5,505 nucleotides of DNA from Candidatus Saccharimonadota bacterium. GTDB taxonomy: Bacteria; Patescibacteriota; Saccharimonadia; QS-5-54-17. Made by a program: the position numbers and the translations under genes. How positions within the stretch are numbered: position 1 is the stretch's first letter; the number at the start of each line of letters is the position of its first letter. Where the stretch lies: NCBI GenBank assembly GCA_007131065.1, contig SLRF01000034.1, forward strand, positions 1-5,505, in the 5' to 3' direction. Below are positions 1 through 5,505 of the stretch, piece after piece. Below the pieces are notes generated by a model that made no database searches, was not told the origin of the DNA, and saw nothing but the letters and a program-made list of their open reading frames with translations.

Positions 1-1169
1 CATTTATCATAGCCTATCTTATCGCTGTGCTTTCGCTTGGAATTCCTTTGATGGTGGTAGAGATAAGTGCTGGCAAAAAAGAGCGTGGTAGTCCAGTTAA
101 GACCTTTCGCACGATAAACAAAAAGGCGGCCGGATTTGGTTGGCTTATCGTTATATTGACCATGATTATAATGAGCTACTATTTGGTCATCACAGGCTGG
201 ACTATGGGTTATGCCGTAGACAGCCTCACCGGTAGCGTGCGTTCATTTGCGGATTTTACTAACAGCTTTGAGCCGGTATTCTATTTCGGTTTAGTTACGC
301 TGATATGTGCTCTGGTGGTGGCCAAGGGTGTGAAATTGATCGAGCTGTTGAGTAAGATAATGATGCCACTACTACTGATAGTTATATTGATACTTACCGG
401 CTACAGCCTTACTCTGGCAGGCACTTCAGAGGCGATGAGCTTTTTATTCCAGCCGGATTTTTCGTCTTTCTTCTCCCCTACTTTATGGATGTTGGCTTTC
501 GGTCAGGCGTTTTATTCGCTAGCGGTTGGGCAAGGTTACTTGATAACATACGGTAGTTTCTTACCAGACAAGGTCAATCTACCGAGAGCTGCCGGTTCGG
601 TTGCCGGTATAGAGACCGGAATCGCGCTTATAGCCGGGCTTATGATATTTCCTTTGGTATTTACATTCGGGCTAGATCCTGCGGAAGGGACTGAGCTAGC
701 ATTTACCACTTTGCCATTGGCATTTAGTAATATTCCTTTCGGAGCTATCTTGGCGGTGGTCTTCTTCTGGCTGTTCTTCTTAGCGGCCATCAGTTCATCG
801 ATAGCCGGAATGCAGGTAGTTAAAACTGCTATGCGCGAAGAGCTGCGGCTCACCCATAATTGGGCGACCGTGGCGGCGTTCTTGCCGATCATACCCCTGG
901 GCTTGCTCTCAGCCCTCAGCTTCACACCAGTGGAATTTCAGGCGTTCGGACGTCCATTCCTGGAGTTTATCGACTTGTTCGCGGCCAATCAGGTTGTAAT
1001 ATTATCCGGCCTTATCGGTGGTGCCATCATCAGCTGGAAGATTCCGAAGCTAGACTTGATAAATAGTTTTGGTAACAAATATCGGTCGATGGCCTCACAT
1101 TTGATTAATCTTGTACGCTACCTCTGGATAGTTGTACTCGTTATCTTGGTACTTAGCTTTATAATCTGA
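1..1169 (+). CDS. Sodium-dependent amino-acid-type transporter, NSS (SNF) family, 5'-truncated by the window edge
   Basis: This is an integral membrane symporter that would use the Na+ gradient to import an amino acid or similar small solute. The reading frame is open from the first full codon at position 3 (Phe), and the first residues, FIIAYLIAVLSLGIPLMVVE, match the TM2 region of LeuT. The GTG at 27 is therefore inside the gene, not its start. TM1, with its Na+/substrate-binding residues, is missing upstream. Counting from position 3, visible landmarks are a TM3 Tyr pair (about 59-60), the TM6 segment with its unwound SLAVGQG stretch (about 172-178), and AISSSIAGMQ in TM8 (about 262-271), which matches the Na2-site Thr/Ser pair of LeuT. 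I count ten helices from TM2 to TM11, then the TGA stop, so the protein would have 11 helices like MhsT rather than 12 like LeuT. The substrate cannot be told from this fragment. The family call is firm. Confidence 0.93.
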   Translation, partial: FIIAYLIAVLSLGIPLMVVEISAGKKERGSPVKTFRTINKKAAGFGWLIVILTMIIMSYYLVITGWTMGYAVDSLTGSVRSFADFTNSFEPVFYFGLVTLICALVVAKGVKLIELLSKIMMPLLLIVILILTGYSLTLAGTSEAMSFLFQPDFSSFFSPTLWMLAFGQAFYSLAVGQGYLITYGSFLPDKVNLPRAAGSVAGIETGIALIAGLMIFPLVFTFGLDPAEGTELAFTTLPLAFSNIPFGAILAVVFFWLFFLAAISSSIAGMQVVKTAMREELRLTHNWATVAAFLPIIPLGLLSALSFTPVEFQAFGRPFLEFIDLFAANQVVILSGLIGGAIISWKIPKLDLINSFGNKYRSMASHLINLVRYLWIVVLVILVLSFII

Positions 1170-1193
1170 CAGGCAACTGTATTGATATATAGT

Positions 1194-1766
1194 CTAGTTT
1201 CTTAGTGAGCTTATATCTGCACGTGAAGCGAGCTTGAGTGTGGCATGTAGGATTACCATGATCGCTAGGAGATTAATACTGAGTGAAACAAAGATGGCTG
1301 TATTGGCCCGCGCGGCACTAATGAATGCTCCGCTCCCTGATAGAGCTGTAATCACAGGCGCTAGTATGGCTCCTCCACAGGCCATGCAGTGGGATCCGAC
1401 TACAGCTACGGTAGCAGCACCACCGCTGGAGCGTATATCGACCTTGCTGCGTTGGCGCAGTGTGTATACCAGAGTCACTATGTTGAGAGTCGCAAGTCCA
1501 GCAAATATTACTATAGATGTCGCTAGCGGGTCCGGCAGTCTCGTGAATACGTTCGTTATAGAGCCTAGTAGAAATTGCCATTTCTCTATCGTGGCTAGAG
1601 AAGTCTCGCGCCAAACGTGCAGAAATAGGTTGAGATTGGTCAGGTAGATAAAAAGCCAGAGCAAAAGCGGATACATCGATATGCCGAGTAGTACGTATGA
1701 TGGCTTTTTTAGAATATGAAGCAGTACCTGCGCACCGCGCCGGTAATCGCCATTACCTTTTGTCAT
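1194..1766 (-). CDS. Four-helix membrane protein of unknown function with an intramembrane GSHCMACGG motif
   Basis: I do not recognise a named family. The 190-residue protein has a short basic N-terminus, then hydrophobic segments at about 23-49, 82-103, 115-142 and 153-178, so it should sit in the cytoplasmic membrane. The third segment begins with a glycine-rich stretch (GGAATVAVVG) and runs into GSHCMACGG at 124-132. C127 and C130 are the only cysteines in the protein, and H126 precedes them. A CxxC with an adjacent His inside a helix could bind metal or haem or act as a redox pair, but this is inference. The start at 1766 overlaps the stop of the glycosyltransferase gene as ATGA and has no Shine-Dalgarno of its own, so it is probably translated by coupling from the upstream gene. 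Its stop is 24 bases from the convergent transporter gene. It is confidently a real gene of unknown role. Confidence 0.85.
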   Translation of the reverse strand: MTKGNGDYRRGAQVLLHILKKPSYVLLGISMYPLLLWLFIYLTNLNLFLHVWRETSLATIEKWQFLLGSITNVFTRLPDPLATSIVIFAGLATLNIVTLVYTLRQRSKVDIRSSGGAATVAVVGSHCMACGGAILAPVITALSGSGAFISAARANTAIFVSLSINLLAIMVILHATLKLASRADISSLRN

Positions 1767-3352
1767 TTTATATTTACGATGTCGCTTATCTTCCAGTACT
1801 TATCGGCTCTTACGCCGCTTGAGATATTGGAGAATACACGTAGCAAGCGTATGGTGTTTGAAATGGTGGTAAATTCGCGACTGTTGAATTGCTTGGATGC
1901 GAGTAAGGTTGATTCTCGCATCTTCTCGTATGCATCTTTATCTACCATTAGGTTAGCTATAAACTCAGCACCTTTATCGATATCCCAGTCGGGCTTGTCG
2001 TAATCGAGAATTGTACCTGATTCCCCTTCTATGACCTGGAGCTTCATGCCGCCTCGGTTCGATATGACTACCGGCACTCCGTGACGAAGCCAGTCGGTGA
2101 TCCTGGTTTCACAACCCTCTGCTTCTGAGGTTTGTAGTGCTACTAGTTGCGAACCGTCGAAACTGCCGTCTTTTTCGCGCGGGTACATTATGGCGTTTAC
2201 CGCCATGTAGTTGTGCCGTACGCGCATGATTATTATGTCCTTTTTACATTCTGGGTACTGCTCTCGTCGCAACTGCAGCATCTCTTCGTACATCGGTATA
2301 CCGCTTGGATCATCCACGGAGCCATTACCGATTATCACTATCTGAGGAAGTTCGTCATCATTTGCCCCCTCTTCGACCATCTTCTCGCGTGTGCGTACAC
2401 CGAGCTCCATCGCCTTATCCATTCCCTTTGATTCATCGAAGCGGGCTATCAAGGTTATGCGTCGTCGGTCGGGGTCTATCAGCTCCTGGATGTCCTCTTC
2501 CCTGCCAGCCTGATCGAATTCAATATTTTTTATCTTTATCTCATTGTTTATAAATTCTACACCCTCTTTTATCTCGGCTTCGCTGAGGTCGCGGTTTAGA
2601 TCGTCGAAAGGTTCGATCGTGGCGGGCGCTAGGTAGGTTTTATCACGCAGTTCTGGGTATATGAATTTTTCCACCGGATGGTTCACTATGGCGTCTGACT
2701 CACGGATCCCGCACTCCTCGAAAATATAATGTGCTATCTCTCCTTGTGGAGTAGATGCATCAGACATCAATTCGCCGTCGGTGTCGATATGGTTGCGCCA
2801 CACCCATTTGGTCGATGGGTTTACTTTGTCAATGTGCTTTTTGAGTGGTGCAGGCTGGGGGTCGTCTATGACTATAACGTCTGCATTCATGATTGCCGGT
2901 TGTTTGGTCAGTACCTTGGCATTATCGTCGTTCCAGTCGCGGTGTATGGCCTTGCCTTCTTCGGTGATGCGCTCATCTCCCAGTGTTCGGCGTTGCATGA
3001 TGTTGTGCATCTGTTTTGTAAATAGAAATGGATTTACCTCCAGGCTATGATACGGCTCCATTACGAACCACCGGGCGTCTACCCCCATCATCTGCAGTAC
3101 ATGCACTAGAGGTGGCCTTAGCATGGCTACCCCACCGCCTTCCATGGTCGGGTTGATGAATACGACGGTTTTACCTTTGTTCTGGTCGGCATATTTTTCT
3201 AATGCCTTCCAGTCTTCCTCTAGGGTAATTTTTCTATAATCTTCTAATGTTATGTCGCTATCTACGGTTACTTCGTAGGTAGAGCTATCTCGGCTGAGCT
3301 GGAAGATTTCTTTGCTTCGGGTTTCTGCTACGGAGGGTTGTTGGATGTTCAT
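1763..3352 (-). CDS. GT4-family glycosyltransferase, trehalose synthase (TreT)-like
   Basis: This looks like a cytoplasmic GT-B enzyme related to TreT, which joins NDP-glucose and glucose to make trehalose. The 529 residues hold an N-terminal extension (1-59), then the Rossmann start VVFINPTMEGGG (63-74), which resembles the TreT glycine loop. After this come IDDPQPAPL (162-170) and WVWRNHID (183-190), both TreT-type, then NHPVEKF (224-230) and APATIEP (242-248). The donor-binding half has ARFDESKG (303-310; R304 and K309 expected at the nucleotide-sugar phosphates), IGNGSVDDPSG (341-351), LQTSEAEG (406-413) and SNRGGMKLQV (431-440). TreT enzymes are nearer 410 residues; the extra length lies in the N-terminus and around 260-295. 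The expected EGFGLxVTE loop reads EGCETRITD, so the second Glu of EX7E is Asp420. Because of that change and the extra length, the exact product is uncertain. The ATG at 3352 has a good AAAGGT site 8 bases upstream. The next gene overlaps by 4 bases. Confidence 0.88.
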   Translation of the reverse strand: MNIQQPSVAETRSKEIFQLSRDSSTYEVTVDSDITLEDYRKITLEEDWKALEKYADQNKGKTVVFINPTMEGGGVAMLRPPLVHVLQMMGVDARWFVMEPYHSLEVNPFLFTKQMHNIMQRRTLGDERITEEGKAIHRDWNDDNAKVLTKQPAIMNADVIVIDDPQPAPLKKHIDKVNPSTKWVWRNHIDTDGELMSDASTPQGEIAHYIFEECGIRESDAIVNHPVEKFIYPELRDKTYLAPATIEPFDDLNRDLSEAEIKEGVEFINNEIKIKNIEFDQAGREEDIQELIDPDRRRITLIARFDESKGMDKAMELGVRTREKMVEEGANDDELPQIVIIGNGSVDDPSGIPMYEEMLQLRREQYPECKKDIIIMRVRHNYMAVNAIMYPREKDGSFDGSQLVALQTSEAEGCETRITDWLRHGVPVVISNRGGMKLQVIEGESGTILDYDKPDWDIDKGAEFIANLMVDKDAYEKMRESTLLASKQFNSREFTTISNTIRLLRVFSNISSGVRADKYWKISDIVNIK

Positions 3353-3360
3353 TCGCTTCT

Positions 3361-3368
3361 ACCTTTTT
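3361..3368 (-). promoter_or_regulatory. Ribosome binding site of the TreT-like gene
   Basis: On the minus strand the sequence reads AAAAAGGT, followed by 8 bases and the ATG at 3352. This is a plausible Shine-Dalgarno element and supports the chosen start of the 529-residue protein. Confidence 0.6.
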
Positions 3369-3377
3369 GGGTTCTTA

Positions 3378-3407
3378 TTTATAAATCTACACTGCTTTTT
3401 GACTTAA
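3378..3407 (-). promoter_or_regulatory. Possible promoter of the TreT-like operon
   Basis: On the minus strand a TATAAA hexamer (3378-3383, 5 of 6 to the sigma-70 -10 consensus) lies inside a perfect 10-base palindrome, ATTTATAAAT (3377-3386). The best hexamer about 18 bases upstream is TTAAGT (3402-3407), only 3 of 6 to the -35 consensus. A transcript would begin near 3371, leaving a short leader that contains the AAAGGT site. In an AT-rich spacer such matches arise easily, so this is a weak call. Confidence 0.25.
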
Positions 3408-3411
3408 TCAA
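3399..3411. promoter_or_regulatory. Candidate Crp/Fnr-type operator, TTGA-N5-TCAA inverted repeat
   Basis: TTGACTTAATCAA lies between the divergent TreT-like and STAS/Crp operons. The outer four bases on each side are perfect inverted repeats and match FNR half-sites (TTGAT...ATCAA). The classical FNR box has six bases between TTGA and TCAA; here there are five. The Crp/Fnr protein encoded at 3910-4554 has FNR-type base-reading residues, so it is the obvious candidate ligand. The repeat overlaps the weak -35 proposed for the TreT-like operon, which would suit repression of that promoter, but this is inference. Confidence 0.35.
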
Positions 3412-3510
3412 TACCTAGTAGCTTATGCTTATTTTTTTACTATAAACCTAATCATGCACAATTCCCATACTCTGCGAAGTTGAAGCTGAAACATGATAAA
3501 ATTTACATAT

Positions 3511-3518
3511 AGAGGGGG
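3511..3518 (+). promoter_or_regulatory. Strong ribosome binding site of the STAS-like gene
   Basis: AGAGGGGG ends 2 bases before the ATG at 3521, which places the GAGG core 5 bases upstream of the start. It fixes the start codon of the STAS-like protein and suggests efficient translation of the operon's first gene. Confidence 0.65.
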
Positions 3519-3520
3519 CT

Positions 3521-3904
3521 ATGGAGAAAACGACGATCAAAGTATCGACTTTCTTAAATCCATCCGGTTTTGTAGAGCAACATTACCTAGGGGACCAAGA
3601 CGGAGATTCCGTATCCGAAGGGGTGAAAGAAGTCGACGACTTGGTAGATAGACTTCGCAGTGAAGGCAAACCAGCACTAGTTTTGGTGGACTTAACTGAG
3701 GTAACCAGTACTAATTTTGACTCACACACAGTTGCCGTTAGAGGCATGAAAGAGGTACCGTGCGATTTATTGGCCGTGTATGGCCCACTATCTCTGCAGG
3801 TTCTTATCAATACGCTCAGCATGGTAGCGGGTAAAGGTGATATCGTACATGCTTTCGGAACCAGGATCGAGGCATTAAGGTGGTTGCGCAGAAATGATGA
3901 GTAG
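3521..3904 (+). CDS. STAS-like (SpoIIAA-type fold) protein
   Basis: This small soluble protein of 127 residues has no signal peptide and no membrane segment. After a variable N-terminus there is a helix (about 34-48), a buried strand ALVLVDLTEV (52-61), FDSHTVAVRGM (66-76), a second strand CDLLAVYGPL (81-90) and a C-terminal end with AFGTRIEALRWLRR (111-124). This order and the closing EALxWL are typical of stand-alone STAS/SpoIIAA-like proteins, which usually work by binding a partner rather than by catalysis. D67-S68 falls where SpoIIAA carries its phosphorylated serine (DSSG), so S68 might be a phosphosite, although the following SG is replaced by HT. No kinase or anti-sigma factor gene is nearby. 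The downstream gene, 5 bases away, encodes a Crp/Fnr regulator, so the two are surely co-transcribed and the STAS-like protein may modulate it. The fold assignment is by eye; the role is unknown. Confidence 0.72.
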   Translation: MEKTTIKVSTFLNPSGFVEQHYLGDQDGDSVSEGVKEVDDLVDRLRSEGKPALVLVDLTEVTSTNFDSHTVAVRGMKEVPCDLLAVYGPLSLQVLINTLSMVAGKGDIVHAFGTRIEALRWLRRNDE

Positions 3905-3909
3905 ACAAC

Positions 3910-4554
3910 ATGACATCCGTATTACAAAAACTTTTTGAAAATGGAAAAATCAAAACTTATTCCAAAGAAGACATAATCATATATGAAGGCGACCCCGTAG
4001 TCCATCTGCATCACATAGATAGCGGCTACGTAAAGGTCTTCAATTTTATAAATAGCGGCAACGAACGAATTATATTCATATACGGGCCGGGTGATGTGTT
4101 TCCTCTGACGACCCATTTGAGTCGTAGGCAAGCAGTGGGAAATTTTTATGCAGCTATGACTGACGTACAAGTAAGAATGATCGAGCCACGACACCTTGAG
4201 CAACAACTCAAAGACGACATCGACAAGGGGGAGATGTTGATTAATTATGCCTATGACATCAATCAGCAATTCTTCCAACGCATAGATATTCTTTCCGTAA
4301 ATGATGCCAGACATAAACTAGTATCGCTATTAGTATTTCTAGTTCAAAAAGCCGGCAGCGGAACTTCCTTGGTGCATATAGATATACCACTGACTCATCA
4401 GGATATAGCCAACATGAGCGGATTGGCCCGGGAGTCCGTATCACGCCAAATGGCACTTCTTAAGAAAGAAGGTGTAGTACAAGATTCGCGGAGCCTTGCT
4501 ATAGATCCTGTTAGATTAAGGAAAATGGGAGAAGATCTAGCAATTACTACTTGA
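3910..4554 (+). CDS. Crp/Fnr-family transcriptional regulator, cysteine-free
   Basis: This is a DNA-binding regulator of 214 residues, the usual family length. Residues about 14-95 form the effector-binding beta-roll (IIIYEGDPVVHLHHIDSGYV, then GPGDVFPL at 59-66). About 96-135 is the long dimerisation helix. The winged helix-turn-helix covers about 135-214, with LTHQDIANMSGLARESVSRQ at 161-180. The cAMP pocket signature of Crp (FGE...RSA) is absent, so cAMP is unlikely to be the ligand. There is no cysteine at all, so it cannot carry the FNR Fe-S cluster. In the recognition helix, E175, S178 and R179 match the E-x-x-S-R used by FNR to read TTGA; Crp has Gly at the Ser position. The ATG at 3910 is the earliest possible start, since an in-frame TGA lies at 3898-3900. 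No clear ribosome site is visible, so coupling to the STAS-like gene is likely. The effector is unknown. Confidence 0.93.
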   Translation: MTSVLQKLFENGKIKTYSKEDIIIYEGDPVVHLHHIDSGYVKVFNFINSGNERIIFIYGPGDVFPLTTHLSRRQAVGNFYAAMTDVQVRMIEPRHLEQQLKDDIDKGEMLINYAYDINQQFFQRIDILSVNDARHKLVSLLVFLVQKAGSGTSLVHIDIPLTHQDIANMSGLARESVSRQMALLKKEGVVQDSRSLAIDPVRLRKMGEDLAITT

Positions 4555-5206
4555 GGCTTGGGTTCTCGCGGTATAGACGATCGATTATTGACTGTGGCCA
4601 CCTTGCTCTCCCCGACTTTATATGTAGATACGCAACTACACACATCAAGCCGGCACCTAGGCTATTGAATACGAAGTCGAACATAGTGTCTCGATTACTA
4701 GCCTGGAGCTGGAAGTCTAGGTATGGACCCACCCAGGCGTCGGCTGCAAACTCAAATATCTCCCAGACTACTCCAACAGTTGTTGCGAACATAAAAGCCG
4801 ACAGCGGAATCACTATTAGAGGTACGTGCAGGCGACTCTGCTGCCACCATACATAGCCTATTAGGTAGGCACCTAAGGTTATACCTGCCATAGAGCTAAA
4901 GTGCATCAATATGTCCCATGTCCACAGACTGTAAAAGTCTAGCAGTCCGCCCAAGAAAAGCGATCCGAACATAAATGCTACGTACCATAGCTCTAGCTCT
5001 AGAGGAATGCGTAATCCATATAGCCTCTCTATTGTCTCACTGGCGTACAAAAGTAGGAGTATTCCCAATGCACTTAAGGCGAATAGCCAGTCAAGTGAGA
5101 ATAGTCCATAAACTATACCGCCGATGGTTATGCCACGGAAGACGTGTATCAGCAATATTAGCGTACTGTCTAGCCGATGGCCGTGGCGCCATTCAATCTG
5201 CCTCAT
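4547..5206 (-). CDS. YjdF/DUF2238-like integral membrane protein
   Basis: The protein has 219 residues and about six hydrophobic segments (about 17-36, 39-54, 75-94, 100-119, 130-151 and 178-196), so it belongs in the cytoplasmic membrane. Three polar motifs stand out within or next to helices: WTWDILMHFSS (95-105; D98, H102), VWEIFEFAAD (147-156; E149, E152) and DTMFDFVFNSLGA (173-185; D173, D177, N181). This order of WDxxxHF, WEIxE and DxxxDxxxNxLGA resembles the YjdF/DUF2238 family, whose biochemical role is not established as far as I know; the conserved acidic residues and His could bind a metal. An in-frame TAA lies 12 bases before the ATG at 5206, so no earlier start is possible beyond three codons, and no Shine-Dalgarno is visible. 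Its stop lies inside the end of the convergent Crp/Fnr gene. The ChaB-like gene sits 44 bases upstream on the same strand. Confidence 0.82.
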   Translation of the reverse strand: MRQIEWRHGHRLDSTLILLIHVFRGITIGGIVYGLFSLDWLFALSALGILLLLYASETIERLYGLRIPLELELWYVAFMFGSLFLGGLLDFYSLWTWDILMHFSSMAGITLGAYLIGYVWWQQSRLHVPLIVIPLSAFMFATTVGVVWEIFEFAADAWVGPYLDFQLQASNRDTMFDFVFNSLGAGLMCVVAYLHIKSGRARWPQSIIDRLYRENPSLK

Positions 5207-5210
5207 GTAG

Positions 5211-5216
5211 CCATAT
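5211..5216 (-). promoter_or_regulatory. Possible -10 element for a leaderless transcript
   Basis: On the minus strand the bases just before the ATG at 5206 read TTAATATGGCTAC. A TAATAT hexamer (4 of 6 to TATAAT) ends about 6 bases before the start codon, which is the spacing seen for leaderless mRNAs, and there is no Shine-Dalgarno. I see no matching -35. The call is weak. Confidence 0.2.
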
Positions 5217-5225
5217 TAACATTTC

Positions 5226-5255
5226 AGTAGCTCCGAGAGGCTCTAATGAGCTACT
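5226..5255 (-). repeat. Perfect 8-bp inverted repeat at the end of the ChaB-like gene
   Basis: AGTAGCTC (5226-5233) and GAGCTACT (5248-5255) are exact reverse complements separated by 14 bases, so the minus-strand RNA can form a hairpin that includes the ChaB-like stop codon. The bases after it on that strand (GAAATGTTAAT) contain no T run, so it does not look like a standard intrinsic terminator. It could still act as an mRNA 3' stabiliser, a weak terminator or a processing site between the two minus-strand genes. Confidence 0.55.
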
Positions 5256-5490
5256 TCTCGTGCCACTTTCCATCAGGGCCTTTTTTGTATCTCTCTCTTA
5301 CTGCGTCCCAGGCTGCTATCTGTGCACCTTCATCGCGCTCGTCTGCTTTTCCGTCTATTCGGTCTTCACTGGAGTGTTCATACTGATCATGGGCGCTGTT
5401 ATATGCGTTCATGTATATTTCCTGTCCTTCTTCGGGCAGTATTAGTCTTATACTTTCTGGTATTTCACCAACATTAGTATATGGCAGCAT
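5251..5490 (-). CDS. chaB: ChaB-like protein
   Basis: A complete 79-residue soluble protein, the usual size for ChaB (about 76 residues in E. coli). It shows the family pattern throughout: an N-terminal MLPYTNVGEIPESIRLILPE, then a helix with GQEIYMNAYNSAHDQY (22-37), a charged middle, AAWDAVRERY (59-68) and the closing KGPDGKWHEK (70-79). E. coli ChaB is described as a regulator of the ChaA cation/proton antiporter, but no antiporter gene lies in this window and ChaB-like proteins occur widely without one, so the role here is open. The start at 5490 has a strong GAGAGGAGA ribosome site 6 bases upstream. The following gene on the same strand is the YjdF-like membrane protein, 44 bases on, with a hairpin between. 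The family call is firm. Confidence 0.92.
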   Translation of the reverse strand: MLPYTNVGEIPESIRLILPEEGQEIYMNAYNSAHDQYEHSSEDRIDGKADERDEGAQIAAWDAVRERYKKGPDGKWHEK

Positions 5491-5496
5491 TAGACA

Positions 5497-5505
5497 TCTC
5501 CTCTC
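5497..5505 (-). promoter_or_regulatory. Ribosome binding site of the ChaB-like gene
   Basis: On the minus strand the window begins with GAGAGGAGA, ending 6 bases before the ATG at 5490. The AGGAG core at this distance is close to ideal and fixes the start of the 79-residue protein. Confidence 0.75.

Larger units (their letters stand above)
3353..3520. other. Divergent intergenic region, 168 bases
   Basis: This is the only sizeable non-coding stretch in the window and must contain the start signals for both flanking operons. Apart from the ribosome binding sites, I see the TTGA-N5-TCAA repeat, AT-rich -10-like hexamers on both strands (TATAAA at 3441-3446 and TAAAAT at 3497-3502 on the plus strand; TATAAA on the minus strand at 3378-3383) and a run of T at about 3432-3438. 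None of the plus-strand hexamers has a convincing -35 at 16-18 bases. I see no open frame of note, no tRNA and no riboswitch-like structure. Confidence 0.7.

Noticed and set aside
27..29. GTG at 27 as the true start of the transporter
   Set aside because: The frame is open upstream to the window edge and the residues encoded from position 3 continue the TM2 pattern of the family, so the gene starts outside the window.
1170..1193. A bidirectional terminator between the transporter and the CxxC membrane protein genes
   Set aside because: The 24 bases contain no stem of useful length and no T run.
1234..1647. A 137-codon open frame on the plus strand
   Set aside because: It is antisense to the CxxC membrane protein, whose hydrophobic segments and ATGA overlap with the upstream gene show that the minus strand is the coding one.
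3480..3502. TTGAAG (3480-3485) with TAAAAT (3497-3502) as a sigma-70 promoter for the STAS-like gene
   Set aside because: The hexamers are only 11 bases apart, far short of the usual 16-18.
3910..4554. Calling the regulator FNR (oxygen-sensing Fe-S protein) or Crp (cAMP receptor)
   Set aside because: It has no cysteines for a cluster and lacks the cAMP-pocket signature; only the DNA-reading helix is FNR-like.
4975..5445. A 156-codon open frame on the plus strand
   Set aside because: It runs antisense across the well-supported ChaB-like gene and part of the YjdF-like gene, has no ribosome site and its translation resembles no family.

Overview
This 5.5 kb window looks like a stretch of a compact bacterial chromosome. 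It carries seven protein genes, all recognisable as bacterial types or as unknowns, and leaves very little non-coding DNA. TGA is used as an ordinary stop by at least three genes (ends at 1169, 1763 and 4554), which rules out the lineages that read UGA as glycine or tryptophan. My best guess is a Patescibacteria/CPR lineage such as Saccharibacteria. This rests on the small gene set, the divergent TreT-like glycosyltransferase and the cysteine-free Crp/Fnr regulator paired with a STAS-like protein. It is a guess from gene style, not a phylogenetic result.

Layout, left to right. Positions 1-1169 (+) hold the 3' part of a neurotransmitter:sodium symporter (LeuT/MhsT type) whose start lies outside the window. 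Facing it is a two-gene unit on the minus strand. It is a 529-residue GT4 glycosyltransferase of the trehalose-synthase (TreT) type (3352 down to 1763), followed through a 4-base ATGA overlap by a 190-residue four-helix membrane protein with an intramembrane GSHCMACGG motif (1766 down to 1194). A 168-base intergenic region (3353-3520) separates this unit from a divergent plus-strand pair: a STAS-like protein (3521-3904) and, 5 bases later, a Crp/Fnr-family regulator (3910-4554). The regulator's 3' end overlaps by 8 bases the 3' end of a minus-strand gene for a six-helix YjdF/DUF2238-like membrane protein (5206 down to 4547). That gene is preceded on the same strand by a complete ChaB-like gene (5490 down to 5251).

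How the genes may work together. The Crp/Fnr protein has the E-x-x-S-R pattern in its recognition helix that FNR uses to read TTGA half-sites. The only sizeable intergenic region contains a TTGA-N5-TCAA inverted repeat (3399-3411), between the regulator's own operon and the glycosyltransferase operon. The simplest reading is a divergent control region in which the regulator governs itself and a carbohydrate- or compatible-solute-related operon. The half-site spacing is one base shorter than the classical FNR box, so this is a hypothesis. The Na+-coupled symporter, the TreT-like enzyme and the ChaB-like protein would suit osmotic or ion stress, but nothing in the sequence proves that link.
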